A program made the position numbers and the translations under genes. From the NCBI GenBank assembly GCA_028023455.1, contig JAQFVV010000055.1:5674030-5738029 (forward strand): DNA of 64,000 nucleotides, read 5' to 3'. Origin of the DNA: Epiperipatus broadwayi. Taxonomy: Eukaryota; Onychophora; Udeonychophora; Euonychophora; Peripatidae. Of this stretch, positions 42,846 to 55,571 are shown piece by piece (position 1 is the stretch's first letter; each line of letters begins with the position of its first letter). The notes under the pieces were generated by a model, which saw only the letters and a program-made list of their open reading frames with translations, did no database searches and had not been told where the DNA came from.

Positions 42846-44079
42846 TGAAAAGCATATTAATGGTTAAATATAAGCCACATTCTTCGCATAATTATATATA
42901 TTTGACATCAGTTTGATAACTATATATTTTGGTATCCTCACTTTTTTAATAACTGTAGACATCTATATTTCTTTGTCAGGTTTGTTACAACACTAACAAA
43001 ATATCACATGACCTCAACCTAACCATTACTTTTAAAGAGCAAAACTGGAATAGAAAAAATAGATATCAATAAATGGCGATTAACCACTGACCTATGCTTA
43101 CCAGGGCTGCAATTACACCCTTTCATTGAAAATGAATATAAAGAGAAACCGAGCCTCCTTTATATCTTTTCAGAGAGAACTTATTGCCCAGATGGTTGAG
43201 AAAAACTTAGCGGTCTCGTAACTGGCAATAGCAAGAACTATCGTGTTCAATCGTCTTAAAATATAAGTATGTTAAAAATTAATTATTTATTCATCGAGTT
43301 CGTATAGATTAATATAACAAATTCCTGTAAGAGGGCAGTAACCACTACACAATATCACCACATCACATGATGTGATTTTTCAAGTCTAAAGCCATACATA
43401 AAAGGAATGGCTTTATGTTAAGAGGTTCTGGTGGGGATTTTTTTTTGGAATAAACAATATATATAAACAATTATTTTTATATAATACGAGAAGTGAAAAA
43501 ATATTATATATTTTAAAAAATGGCAATATCATCCCTAATATAGAAGCGGTGCTATGCTAAAATAATCTTGCAATAGGTGAAAGATAAATTATAAGAAAAA
43601 TTGGAAAATATTTTAAGTTGTAAATAAGTAATAACCTAACAGTTGTATATTGTTACTAATCTTATGTATACGTGTATGTAAATAAATCTCTGATTAACTT
43701 TTACTCTATCGTCTCATTTTTCTAAGTTATAATCTTTATCAGAATTTAATACACTCTATACTTACACGCACTCCATTCATGTACAAATTCAATTTGCAAA
43801 AAAGTTAATGGCCAGCGTTCTTTGTTATCCTCTTTAACATAATTTATTTCTGCTCGTATTAAAAAGATTAAAATTCCATTAATTAAAAAAGCAAATATTT
43901 ATCCTTAACCATTATGAACAGTTACGACAATTATACGAAAGTAGTAATACTGCATATATTAATTATGTTTCGTAAGATAAGATCACACTCCAAACTGCTA
44001 GGGTATTTGTACGTTAAATAAAAACACCTTAAAATGATTTTTCGGTAAATCTAACACTTTTATTATGCAAATATAGGTA
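42846..44079. other. Gap upstream of the HDAC8 promoter
   Basis: No gene or known repeat. The short frames here look random. Confidence 0.4.
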
Positions 44080-44212
44080 TTGTTCCACCTGCAGCCAATC
44101 AGCTGATATAGTTACCACATGGTTACAGACTTTCTACTACTAGCATTATTTAAGTGCGGTAGTAATTTTGTTCCATATTATTGACGCGTCAGATTTCCCG
44201 CGAAAATTCAAT
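44080..44212 (+). promoter_or_regulatory. CpG-rich promoter of the HDAC8-like gene
   Basis: Contains a CCAAT box with an adjoining E-box (CAGCCAATCAGCTG, about 44092-44105), a weak TATA-like ATTATTTAAG (about 44145), a palindromic TGACGCGTCA (44182-44191) and a perfect palindromic E2F-type site TTTCCCGCGAAA (44194-44205). AATATGGCGG (44210-44219) fits the YY1 consensus AAnATGGCGG and overlaps the start codon. CpG is concentrated here (about 11 in 95 bp) in a CpG-poor region, as expected of an active vertebrate- or invertebrate-type housekeeping start. Factor binding is predicted, not shown. Confidence 0.65.
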
Positions 44213-44359
44213 ATGGCGGATAAACAAAAAGGTTCCCGCGGTCGATCATCCAACAACGCGGCTCGTCTAGAGAATATTTCTACAAATGACACTGTAGTTT
44301 ATATTTATAGTAAAGAATATTTACAGTACTGCGATCAAATTTCTAAAATAGAAAGTAGG
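44213..44359 (+). CDS. HDAC8: Histone deacetylase 8-like gene, first coding exon
   Basis: 49 codons from ATG to a splice donor AGG|GTATGT. The last part, VVYIYSKEYLQYCDQISKIE, matches the N-terminus of HDAC8 (human [20 protein letters not shown], recalled from knowledge) with about half the positions identical, and the exon ends at the same residue (Arg, phase 0) as I recall for human exon 1. HDAC8 is a zinc-dependent class I deacetylase that acts among other targets on the cohesin subunit SMC3. This exon holds only the N-terminal tail and first strand, not catalytic residues. The ATG sits in a CpG-rich start region. No later exon was found, so the gene is partial in this window. Confidence 0.78.
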
Positions 44360-46141
44360 GTATGTAAATATTTTATTGTACTAAAATAATTGTTTACGTT
44401 TGTGTTATTAGAAGCTCTGGGTCTTGTTAAGGCACTTCACTTCCTATCATATGTAATTTATGGTTTTTATTTGTTTTGCTTTCCAATATATGTTTTTCTG
44501 AGTAATATTTTCCTGTAGGAATTTATTCGATGCGACAAAATATCACATTTTACACAACGCAGTATGGTCGTCATCTGGACATTTAAATACAGCGTTTTAT
44601 TTGCTCGAGGATTGCCTCTATTAAAGTGTTTCCTTGTTTCTGTAACTGTTTCTTTTGTGTGAATTGATTTTATTGCAAAGATTTTCTGACTTCCTGCATG
44701 TGTTCATATTATAAGAATTTGTCTACGAAAACAAAAATGTTAGTATAAATAATTAGTATCGGCGTTCGTGTTAATTAACGTCGATTATACTATATTGCAA
44801 ATAATTCGTTTGTTTCCTGCTGTATCTTTTTAAACCTAATTACTGTATATAAATATTTATTTGCTTGTATGTTTATTACTTGTTTTTGTAGGCCTGAAGA
44901 CAGATTTTGCATTTAAATGTCAAAATTTTATACTGATCCATGTATTGATTTGTTTTTACGCATGCGCTTTTAGCTTTGATATAAAGGCCGGCGAAGATAT
45001 AGTTCTTAAAAGCTGAACATATTAAAGTCATGACCAATTTAAATAATGCGTAAATAATTTCAGAGTACTTTTTAGATTATAAACAGAATCATTTTCTAAT
45101 AGGCACACAAATATCTTTACCTTGCCTACTCCCTTTTTGTCATAAATGTGAATTTAGTCCCTAGTCTGTTTGACTCCGACATTTATTTATTTATGATTTA
45201 AGAGCTCCAAAGCTACAGTCAATTTTATGCCTAGGCAAGGCCAACTACTTGCATCTTCTGTCCTCAATAGTCTACCAATTTTCAAAAGAAGTAGAAAAAG
45301 TGAAATTTACAAAAAACTTGCGTATTAAATTGCGTAAATAAGGCTGTACGTACAATAATTTTTTTTTCCCAAATTGAAAATGTTTTAGCATATAAATCAT
45401 GTTGGATGAAAATCTGGTAAATTGTATTGTTAAACATTTACGTCTCCTAAAGTCATTTTGAATCTGGCGATTTAAATCAATTTCAAATGTATCGAAATGT
45501 CTCTTTTCTTTTGCAAATTTTATCAATTGTTCCAGATAAAAATGCCGAAATTTGGATGTGTTCAATTGATATAGATACCATGCCAATCGATTTTAGTCTC
45601 TCAAATATTTAAAATGTCATCTATACAGTAACACCTTTGTTCTCAATTTTTTTGGAAAATAATGTACATTTATTTAATCAGGGGTTGTTTTTTTTTTCAA
45701 TTTTTTTTTAAAAGACTCGACAATTTGAAGCCTGGAATTATAAAGAAGTAAATAGCCAAACGTTGCCTTTAATGTTAATAATAGATTACCAGAATAGAGC
45801 ATATATTTATAGGCTTACTATTATTAATAAAAATAAATTATATAGAAATTATATGAAAAAAAAATTCAATTACTTTTTTAGTTATTAAATAACTATTTTC
45901 AATTAAAATGCCCAACTTTTTAATTTGTTCAAATTTATTTAAGGCATTGTGGAAATTTGTCTGTTGCCCTATTTTTTATTTTTTTTTTGAAATTTTGGTG
46001 GTCACTTGATTGTTTTTATATTGTACATAAATAGTTTTTCTATAACTTTCAGTTTTAAAAAAACTTCTTGCTTCAATCACCAACCATGATTATAGCAAGA
46101 TAACGACACTATTTATATTTATCTATCTATAATTTTTGCAT
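44360..46141 (+). other. Start of HDAC8 intron 1; nothing else recognised
   Basis: Begins GTATGTAAAT. A - strand frame at 45272-45586 (104 codons) has no recognisable domain and lies in A+T-rich DNA. I do not call it a gene. No HDAC8 exon 2 was seen. Confidence 0.5.
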
Positions 46142-47312
46142 ATCATCATCAACTATTATCAATCCACTGCAGGATGAAGGTCTCTCCAAGTTCAAACCAA
46201 CTTCTCCGATCTTTAGCTTCTCCACATCACCCATGCACACTTTCTTATTTCATCCATCCATCTCACATATGGTCTCATTTATTTGATCTCATTTATTAAA
46301 AACCTTTTTCAAACATGTAGGCATATTTCCTTTTAGTATCAAGTTATTTCTACAAAAAGCACTCCAACCAAGTTTAATTCTGTGATTAATTTCATCCATT
46401 ATGTTTCCATCTGTATTAATAATCTGACCAAGGTATTTGTAGCTGTTAACTTCTTCTAATTCTTCATAATCAATCTTTATTTTCATATTTTGAGAAAATC
46501 CATTAAATATTACTTTAGTCTTTTTAACATTTATCTTCTACTTTCCAACTTTCATCTGATAACTACTGCAACATTTCCTGCAGCTCAAGCATTATTTGCG
46601 AAAACAACTACATCATCTTCAAAATCTAAATGACTTAAATAATCTCCATTTACTTTCAATCCTTTAGTTTCCCATTTTAATCCACAAAATACTTTGCAGC
46701 AGCACTGCTGTAAAAAGTTTTGGAAATATGGAGTCACCCTGTCTTACACCCTACTCAACGTTGACTTTCCTAGTATCATTATGTAATCTAATTGTTGTTG
46801 TTGCATTTTTGATAGTGCCCTGGATCCAGTGCTTTAATTACTGAAGAAATGTTTACAAAATCAAATGACTTTTTATAATCTACAATCCAAAGCATAATGG
46901 CAACCATATTCATTTGTCCTTTCTACAACTTCTCTCAATACCTGGATATGATCTACTGTACTGAAACCACTTTTTAATCCAGCTTGCTCTCTTGGTTGGT
47001 GGAAATCAATGTTTCCTGTAGACGAGTTGTAATTATCTTGGTAAAAAATTTGTATAAAACTGATAAAAGGCTGATAGGTTTGTAATTTCTAATATTTTCT
47101 TTATCACCTTTAATACTGCATTCTTCCAATCATCTGGTACTTCTTTATCATTTAGACATTTGGTATATAACTTTGCTAAAAAAATTTCTATTTCTTCACC
47201 TGCTTCTTTTAATATATCAATTATAATTCCATCATTACCTGGAGCCTTTCCTTTCTTCATACATTTAATTGCATGTCTCATTTCTTCGTTTAAAATTCTG
47301 GGCAATTCAGAA
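46142..47312 (-). mobile_element. RTE-type LINE fragment D with internal deletion
   Basis: The 3' end (CATCATCATCAACTATTATC, then CCACTGCAGGATGAAGGTCT) is followed by a jump from the tail region to the reverse transcriptase C-terminal part (IDYEELEEVNSYKYLGQIIN at 46289-46486). It continues to the N-terminal RT region at 47033-47305 (MRHAIKCMKKGKAPGNDGII, CLNDKEVPDDWKNAVL). It ends abruptly at 47312 (5' truncation). Compared with 59570-61065 it lacks several segments and is dead. Confidence 0.85.
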
Positions 47313-48941
47313 GAATATAATGTTTAGTATTTCTTGAAATATATTACATGCATTGACCAAATCAGACTATAGCTTAGGTACTAAAGTATGTCCTATCTGT
47401 ATTAATTCTATATTCTAAATTAGAACCCCACATTTACAATTAAATCATCGGGATCATTTGAATGTATTTAGATTTAATTCATTTAATATGTAAACACATG
47501 GTGGTCTCTTTGGCTTAAAGCAAATATTGTCAAAATATTGATATATCACAGCAATATTGATATATTACAGCAATACAAGGTTAAAATTACAAATTTAACA
47601 CTTTTGGAATTTCTTAAATTTGTAACATTTCTACTTATTCAAGTATTATGACTTAATCTAAGGCCTCTTAATTTAGCACCATTGTTCTGTGCATTTCAGC
47701 CCTGTGGTACTATAACAAATTCAAGAGCCAAAGATATTTGGATCAAGCATAATCCATCACTTCCAATGCTTGACTGTCATTGACCTCCTAAGTAATTAAA
47801 TATTAAATTATTATGTGGTGTTCACTGCGGATCAGCATTGCAGACAAAAACTAAAGAATTGAGAATTAATGTTCAATCTATCATTTTTAATGCTTGAATA
47901 TCATATGACATCTCGTGTGGCACATCATTTGTTGTTTATTAAAATATTAGAACTCTGTTACCTCTACTAAGTGGCATCTGAGATTTTTGTTTCACTTGTC
48001 AGCACAGCCATGGTTGTATATATCAACTTAACCAATACACATTGTGATCCGCAAGTTTATATATTCAGTAAGTTTATGTTTTAAGAAACTGCATTGAGCA
48101 ATTGCTGACTATACTGAAATTGTGAAAAAGAATTCTTTAAAGCAAGTGAAACACTAGACACGTAATATAAGGAGAAATAATCCTTTTTAGTGGCATGACT
48201 TTTGGAAGTCTTTCAACTATTGTAAGATTACAGTACAGATTTTTTGCATCATTACCTTTCTTTCCGTTTCTGTTGAAATTTTTTTTTTTTTCCAAAATTT
48301 TTGCAATCATAAATATACCTTCATAGATTTTGTCAATATTTTCAGAAATCAAAATAGGGAATAATAACACTAACCAAATGGTTTATTGCTAGGGAGTTGG
48401 TATGACATTTGAGTATCAGGGATGGAGTAGTGGATCTTGACTTTCGGAGTCTGCTGTTCTTTCACACTTTACCACACATGTCTTATTGGAAATTATAGTG
48501 TTGTAATTGTTAGAATCTTTCTTAAATTTTCAAGTCTGTGTAGAACAGAAGTGATCAAACTTCATATCTGTAAGAGTCTCATATTAAAATAAGATATATT
48601 CAAAAGTCGCAATCAAATTTTTTAAGTATTCGACAGAAGCAAATATTTGACATATAAAAAAAAATCAAGAGAACAAAATAAGTGAAAACAAAATCAATAA
48701 AAAGTTATTTATTATTTGAATATGATTGCATCTGATTAGCAAGATCGTTAAAATTTGGCATGTAATTTGTAAACAAAGTATGCAATAATTTCACAAGGCT
48801 TTTATTTATAGTTGTGCTCGATGTTTTGATTTTATAAATTTCATTGTTTAATATAAGGATTCACAAGAATATGTCTCAAAAATTGAAATCGGCTTACAAT
48901 GGCTTACAAGCATCTTTTAAATGAGAATACATAGTTTATGG
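47313..48941. other. Intronic gap, nothing recognised
   Basis: A - strand frame at 48137-48370 has no recognisable domain. No repeats known from the rest of the window. Confidence 0.45.
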
Positions 48942-49332
48942 CAGGGGTCCCCAACCCTATGCCCGCGGGCACCATGGCGCCCGCAGACCATTTTACGTGT
49001 GCCCGCCACTATCCAAACACGATAAAAAATTATTTATCTGATATAAATAAATTTAATTTTTAAAATTTCTTATAAATTATTGTATTATATTGTAATCAAA
49101 TTGTAGAGCATACTATACTTTTACAGCGTAAAAATATAAATGTTAATTATATGTTAAAATTTTATTTTTGAAATAAATATTTTTTTGTACATTATGTGTA
49201 CAATATCCAACTATAAATTTACATTGAAAAAATAAATGATGCCCGCCACCTGGTTGAAAAAATAAATGGTGCCCGCCACCTGGCCAGTATTATAGAATGT
49301 GCTCTTAAGTGCAAAAAGGTTGGGGACCCCTG
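48942..49332. mobile_element. hAT-type MITE with perfect 8-bp target-site duplication
   Basis: Terminal inverted repeats CAGGGGTCCCCAACC at 48942 and its exact reverse complement GGTTGGGGACCCCTG ending at 49332, flanked by GTTTATGG at 48934-48941 and 49333-49340. An 8-bp duplication and CAGGGG ends are hallmarks of hAT transposons. The 391-bp body is non-coding. It carries GCCCGC-rich subterminal motifs and a tandem ATAAATGRTGCCCGCCACCT pair near 49230-49282. It would need a hAT transposase supplied elsewhere. Perfect ends mean it is young. Confidence 0.93.
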
Positions 49333-49340
49333 GTTTATGG

Positions 49341-50199
49341 TATGAATTTCCTGCTCGTACCTGTGTTTCAATGGCGATAATTCTTTATTTTTCTAAATAT
49401 AAAAAAAATAATTACTTGTATTACTGTTGATGTTCAAAAGCCAAAGTAGAAGAACACGATCGACTATATTTGAATTAAAACTATACAATGCATAATTACA
49501 TCACTCGACAAAGTTCGGATGAAAACAACTAGTAAGTTTGAACAACATATCATATTTCCAGGAAGCTAATGATAAAACCATCGAAGTTGAAGACAAATTC
49601 GGAAATTAATCATTATAAAATTGCCACGACAAAAAAATAAAACATATGGTTTCAAAATAAAATGTAAATACATCGTGCTAATATATATTATATCGTGATT
49701 TTATTTCAAAAGTTTCATGAGTTACATTGGAGTACCCAGGGAGCTGTGCTGTAATGTGGCTCGCAAGATGCAATTTAGCCATGGAAAGAACTATTTTGAG
49801 TTTTTAATTTGGGTCTTGTGCTGCCTTATCTTAGATCTCGTACTCAAATAAGTCATTGTGATTTATACCCCCCCCCCTTTTATCAAAATTTGTTAGTTAT
49901 CCAGTTGTTTGCAATCTAATAGCGTTTATCAAACCCTTATCATATTTATAACGTCATTCTTGGGCATTTGCAATTGGTTTAACTTTTTTATTCGTATTTT
50001 CTCCCTTATAAAATTAACTTCTAAAAATATATTGGGATCCCACAAAACTTGACATATTGCGTCAGCCTGAATGTAGAGCTTTAATTCATGATGCACATTC
50101 GAATGAAACTGGAATATGTGATGTATGACCAGAAGAACTATTTAGGTTGGATTACCAAAAATTCTTATTAAAGGGTTATATAATATAAAACATATGCAG
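49341..50199. other. Intronic gap, nothing recognised
   Basis: A+T-rich with a C10 run at about 49868. No gene. Confidence 0.45.
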
Positions 50200-50460
50200 T
50201 GCCAAATATATATGTAATGTTTTGAGCTTATCCCGATACAAATCTTAGCTCTGGTAATTGAAATGCCTGCTAGCCATAAAAGAATGATACCATCTATCTT
50301 ACCTCATTTCTATATAGAAAGGAATGTCTGAAACACTTTATTTCTAAGTATTTTAAATTGATTGATATTATTAATTGACAAATCTGAGATTTTTCTCATT
50401 TTAAAATTTTGTCAACAACAGTTCAAATTATGAAAATATGTATTATAAAATATATACAAA
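50200..50460 (+). repeat. Dispersed repeat D1, copy 3
   Basis: Blocks GTAATTGAAATGCCTGCTAG, AGTATTTTAAATTGATTGAT, TTTGTCAACAACAGTTCAAA and GAAAATATGTATTATAAAAT in the order of the other two copies. Confidence 0.55.
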
Positions 50461-50527
50461 GATAAATATTTACTAAGTCGATAAAGCCAATTACTCAAAG
50501 CTTTAATAGGTTTATAAATGTAGATGA

Positions 50528-50744
50528 TAATAATCAACTCTTAAGCTATCAACAATCTCAACCTGTAGTCAAGGCAACCTTAACAATAAAGTTGGTACCA
50601 TTTTTATCTATGGACAAGTTGCAATCTTTAGTGTCTATATAAATATATCAAACCATAGATAAGGGTGGTTCCACTTTTATTGTTAAAGAGGTTGCCTTGA
50701 CTACAGGTTGAGATTGTTGATATCTTAAAGGTTGATTATTATTA
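50528..50744. repeat. Fold-back element F1, copy 2
   Basis: The arms include CAACAATCTCAACCTGTAGT and its exact reverse complement, and continue through AAGGCAACCT and the ATAGATAA block, with about 50 nt in the centre. Better preserved than the copy at 19166-19408. Confidence 0.8.
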
Positions 50745-51534
50745 AGAGCTGAATATATATATATATAATGTTTCAAGATTATTTCTGAAATAATTATATA
50801 TGTAAGATATCTGAGTAGTTTCAAAACAGATCCAACTCTATATCATTGCACTCAGTGTCTTAATATTAATGCCTAATCCTGATAAACGATTAGTTAAAAT
50901 TTTCCAATGCTGAATTGACGAAGAGAAATGATTGTAGATAAGCTGAAGAAATTGTTTCTAAGACAATTCTGTTGTGTACCATGGTTGATGAAAGTGCATT
51001 GCTGGTTACTAAAAAAGCTATACCAACATTCTCTTTAGTACATCGCTATTTTTTTTTCTTGCTTTTCATGTTATTCCTATTTGCTTCACTGATTTGAAAT
51101 TGGCAATCTCATTTAACCAAACTTTATGCAAAGATTTTGTTTTAAAGAAACACTTGTAGTCTTGTTTAGCAGAATGTTCTATGTTAATCTCAAATCCAGA
51201 CTTGCAAAGTATATAATTATTGTCGTTGTTTCAGCATGACTAATATCCGATATGCAGTCCAGAATAACTGAATAATATTACCCTTGTGTTGTACGTATTA
51301 AGACATTCTTATTTTGATATCTTTTTTTAGATTGTATACATTGTTTGCTGATTTTTAATTTATACAAATATTTTTTGTAGTTATTCTACACAATGTCTAG
51401 TTTTCTCGCCTAAAATACTAATTAAACCAATCGAGTACTGTGAGATTTGATACAGCATTGTTTTTGCCAACATCATAAACTATCTTATGATCACTTGTAT
51501 GGTTACAAGAACAGCTCTCTTTATCCTACTGAAG
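50745..51534. other. Intronic gap, nothing recognised
   Basis: Starts with a short TA run. No gene or known repeat. Confidence 0.4.
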
Positions 51535-51775
51535 AGGCATCTACTGTAAGATTGAGTAATTAATGAACACCATATGCTATAGTGCTATAATGTCACTCAT
51601 ATGCATCCAAGAGAAATTTTCTTCACACTACTCAAACGGCATCTACTGTAAGACTGAATAGTCAATAGACACCAGATATTATAGTATTATAATGTCACTC
51701 ATATATTTCCATATAGTCAATGGACACCAGATGTTATAGTACTATAATGTCACTAATATATTTCCAACTAATACT
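51535..51775. repeat. Irregular tandem repeat
   Basis: The blocks CATCTACTGTAAGA, CACCAGATRTTATAGT and TATAATGTCACTCATAT recur two to three times between 51539 and 51770, with spacing of about 110 and then 60 bp. Confidence 0.65.
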
Positions 51776-53745
51776 AAGTGACTCAAATAAGAGAAACAAA
51801 ATATCATATGAGCCAGATGCTCTTTAACGTCTGTTTGAATACTAATCAATTAATTATTACAAATTTCCTGGCTATGAATCATGTATCTAACCTGGTATTA
51901 GTGACTGAAACTTATGAACTAAATAGTAAGAATGGGTATCTACCTGGTAAATAACAATAATAATACAATAAATGTAAGCGGCAGAAACAACATCTGCATT
52001 ACATTTATTTTCGAGCAATCAAAGAGTGTACAAAACATATAATATATGGTAAGAATATGCATCTACGAATAAATACTGCTCAAACTAATTGGTCAAGTGC
52101 GAGTGGCAGTAAAAGCATCTGCATCAGACTTGTTTCTGGATAATAAAAACTTTATACATACAAAACAGCCGGAAATAATAGTTTATTAGCTCAAGAAAAT
52201 TTAATACACACAAATGCCTATCCAAAACCTGTAAGGGTATTTTGCTTAAAACTGTGAACTTTTATAACTTTGAAATTATTTGATCTGTCTATGCAGCCTT
52301 TTATTCTATCCAGAGACCATTAATCGGCATTATTTACATTAATAGTTGAATTATTATTCTAACTCTCAGTACATTGCAGGCTAGCGAAAATGATCATTAT
52401 TAACTCTTGTTTAAAATAGTACTAAAGAAACTTAGTGAATGGCGAGAGTTTGAAACAATTGGCTAGTGGTTTTATTATCAATATTTCCTTTTTATATTAC
52501 ACCGTCTGAACAGTGGCACATTTGATAAAATTAGGCAATCCATCACTATTTTGTTCGCTAAACATATATATTTGTACGTAAATTAATCGTAATAATCTAT
52601 ACAAAATTTTCAGTGGAAATGAAATATAGATATGTAGAAGATTAAATATCTAACGTTAGTGAGATAAAGTCATAATAGTATATAATTAAAGTACATACAA
52701 GTTACGCTTTTCAGCTTTAATAGTTCATGTTCTAAATTCAGGTACCCAAAGACTTTTTGTGGAACAGTAAGTATATCAGCTATATCTGGAGTTCTGTGAA
52801 GCTTTTATGAGATTATTCTTGATGATTGCAATTGTCTTCATTAATACGTGTTTCTGTTTTTTTCAATGGGCAGCATCTGATGATGTTTCTCGCTGAATGA
52901 TGGCTAGTTTCATCCCCAAAGCTATAGGTCACTTTAAACTTATGTGACATACAATTATCATATAACTTGGACACAACGATCAATGTAATGGTTGTTCAAT
53001 ACCTTATAGCAACTTCGTTACTTCACGATAGATTTAAGCTCGCACTCTGCCAGCATAGCTAGAGTGGAATAAACTGCAGGCTTTTATACTCCTAATATTT
53101 TAATATTGCTTCTGACAGTTAAGAAAGGATAATGAATGAATAGTGATAAAGAATCAAAGCATAATAATCTGTCTTCTGAGAGACTTCTAGTTAGTTCACT
53201 GAACTGCCTTATCAGTTTTCAGCATGGTTCAATTTCATAGATCCATTCATTGGTTGTAAATTAGTTCTAAACTCGCTGTGGTCGTGGCTTACTAACCAAT
53301 TACAGACTACAAAAATTAGCTTTGAATAGGAATTATAACAAAATAAAAGATAATGTTTTGACCAGACAACATAAGATATCAATCTCCTAATTAGCTGATC
53401 TGGTGATCTAGAAATTAATTACTTGTATAAAAATAATGTCATTTCCATTCACCTAATTATAAAATAACTTTATACTTTGTAATTAATAAAATATTTTGTT
53501 TAAATTACGTTGAATTGATTTAGAATTAATGAGGCCTAATATATTTCACCATGCATATAATTATATATATACTTTTTATCTAATAAAAATGTAAAATCTT
53601 TAAATTTCCTAATGAATTTATAAATTATATATGTGAAGTGCATATATATCGCTTCAGTATATAAAAGTAATTCACAAGATATGAATCTTTAAATTTATAA
53701 TGGTAGATTTAAAAGTAAGTCTAGGGGCCCTCTGAGGAATAGTTG
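51776..53745. other. Intronic gap, nothing recognised
   Basis: About 2 kb without an open frame, known repeat or splice-bounded HDAC8-like exon. Confidence 0.4.
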
Positions 53746-55030
53746 TTTTTTTTTTTCTAAAAAGAAATTTATTTAACAAATTTAATATGATTTACAAGTT
53801 ACAATCAAGTGTAATAGTTTGTATTGGAACTAAAGTTTATATTGGAACTTTGATCTGTGAGACATTTAGGTTGTTCATGTGCCACAGTTGGGACCATCTC
53901 AATGTTTATAAAGTTCTCTTTTTGTGGGTGATGTTTGCCTAATATAGCACAGGTTGTGCATATGCTATGATTTATATCTTGTAGTCATTTAGGGCTATTG
54001 TGTTGTTACATGTGGTTGAGTCGTCACTTATACTATTGCTGCAGTATTGGAATCTCAAAGAGTTTCCAAGTGTCATCAAAGGTGCTGTTGGAGGCAAGCA
54101 TTTGATCTCTTTTCTTTATTTTGGTAATGGTGTCAATGAAGGTGAGAGCTGGGTTTCGACTTGAATCTTCAATGACTAGTTGACAGCGTACCAGCCATAA
54201 TGAGAATGTGAGGAAAATGGCCAGTCGGATCCAAGCATATGTTTTTGTGCCTAGGCATCTTTGAATAGAGGTGATCATGTTGTAGTTTATTTTAGAGTTA
54301 GAGTGAATTAACTGTCTGATGCAGTTGTACTTAGGGCATATGTTAATGATATGGTCAATTGTTTCCTCCTCTCGCTGACAGAGCTGACATTGGGGATCCA
54401 GGTTGCCATGGCTTCTTCTGTATACTAGAAACGATCTAGTGGGAAGTGCGTTAAGATTTAACTTTATCACAAAGTCAAGATATTTGGCTTCCAGGCTCCA
54501 GAACCTAAATTGGGAGATGATTTTTTTATTTGTTATTTTAAGCCTGCAATCCTGTACTTGGCTGTGTGGGTGTTGTAGGCTATAGGCTTCCCAATAAGTT
54601 ATTTTTGAATTGTATGAGGGTGGATTTCTTTTAGTTAGGTTGGAGTAGTAGGCTGAGAGGGATAGGATCCAGTCCTGTTTATGGGGTGGCGATCAATCTG
54701 TGGGGGAGATTGTTGGAGCAAATTCTAGATTGTCGAAAGTTAATGAGAGTTTGTGGATGAAATTATGAATTTTTTGCAGGGTGAAAGTTGAGACTGCATG
54801 GAGGGACAATCCGTTGAGCCTAGATGGATGGCGCATCCCTCCAATGCTAATGGCGACTGTCTTGCCACCCCAAAAAATTTTAGAGCACATTGAGTTAAGT
54901 TTGTTTTCAAATTTTTTTTGTTAATTTATCAATTGGTAAGTAATAGTTGATTTTAGAAAAAAGGACTTTGTTTAATATGGTTACCTTTCCATGCAGTGAA
55001 AGGTATATTTTGGAGAGAGATGTTACAAAT
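53746..55030 (-). mobile_element. 5'-truncated L1-like LINE end with poly(A)
   Basis: The 3' end at 53746 has a poly(A) run on the - strand, preceded by AATAAA-like sequence. Coding readings from 3' to 5' are the C-terminal frame 54033-54470, then 54693-54890 (MCSKIFWGGKTVAISIGGMR), and further up SLHGKVTILNKVLFSKINYY, the GK..ILN..LSK..Y segment between palm and C-terminus in L1/Tx1-type enzymes. Truncated at about 55030. Confidence 0.75.
54033..54470 (-). pseudogene. LINE C-terminal domain
   Basis: 145 codons to the natural stop. It starts LNLNALPTRSFLVYRRSHGN and carries a C-x2-C..H..C cluster CQLCQREEETIDHIINICP at about residues 35-53, the usual C-terminal zinc knuckle of L1/Tx1-like ORF2 proteins. 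The remainder is aliphatic-rich. Intact to the stop but cut off from the reverse transcriptase, so non-functional. Confidence 0.75.
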
Positions 55031-55571
55031 AGCAAAGTTTCTTTATCCAACTTTAAAAAATTTAATTATTTAATATTTATAAGAGGAAAAAAAATATTTT
55101 AAATTTAATTCAAAATTATAAAAACATAACGGTGTAGAATTGAAAATAAATTTGAATAAAGAATTTTTTTTTTTATAAATGTTAGATCAAACTGTATTCT
55201 TGTTCTCTAGGAACCCCTATGTAGTATTTTGAATTGTTGTAGGTTTACAATGGGGAAGTTTCTTTGACTTAGCTTCAAAAAATTTAATTATTTAATTTAG
55301 AATTTTAATAGTTCGTACTATGAGAACTCGCTATAGGTACAATCCACTTAGAATTATCTTCAGATCAATATTTTGCGCAATTGCTTTATCTTGAAAATTA
55401 CCATGTTTGCCGGCATATGGGATACAGCGGCTTATAAGGCGCACCTCCTTTTTTATATACATTTTCAAGAAAAAATAATAATTTTCTACATTTTTTCATG
55501 AATTTCCATAATGATTTACTATACTAATTTTATAGTTACTTATGTCTACAAAAAATGTAACAGGTAAATAC

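Noticed and set aside
45272-45586. 104-codon - strand frame as a gene in the HDAC8 intron
   Set aside because: No domain, no promoter or splice context, and A+T-rich composition like random sequence here.
53738-54949. AATAGTTG on both sides of the L1-like LINE end as a target-site duplication
   Set aside because: LINE coding sequence (SLHGKVTILNKV on the - strand) continues past 54949 to about 55020, so the right copy is internal and the match is chance.
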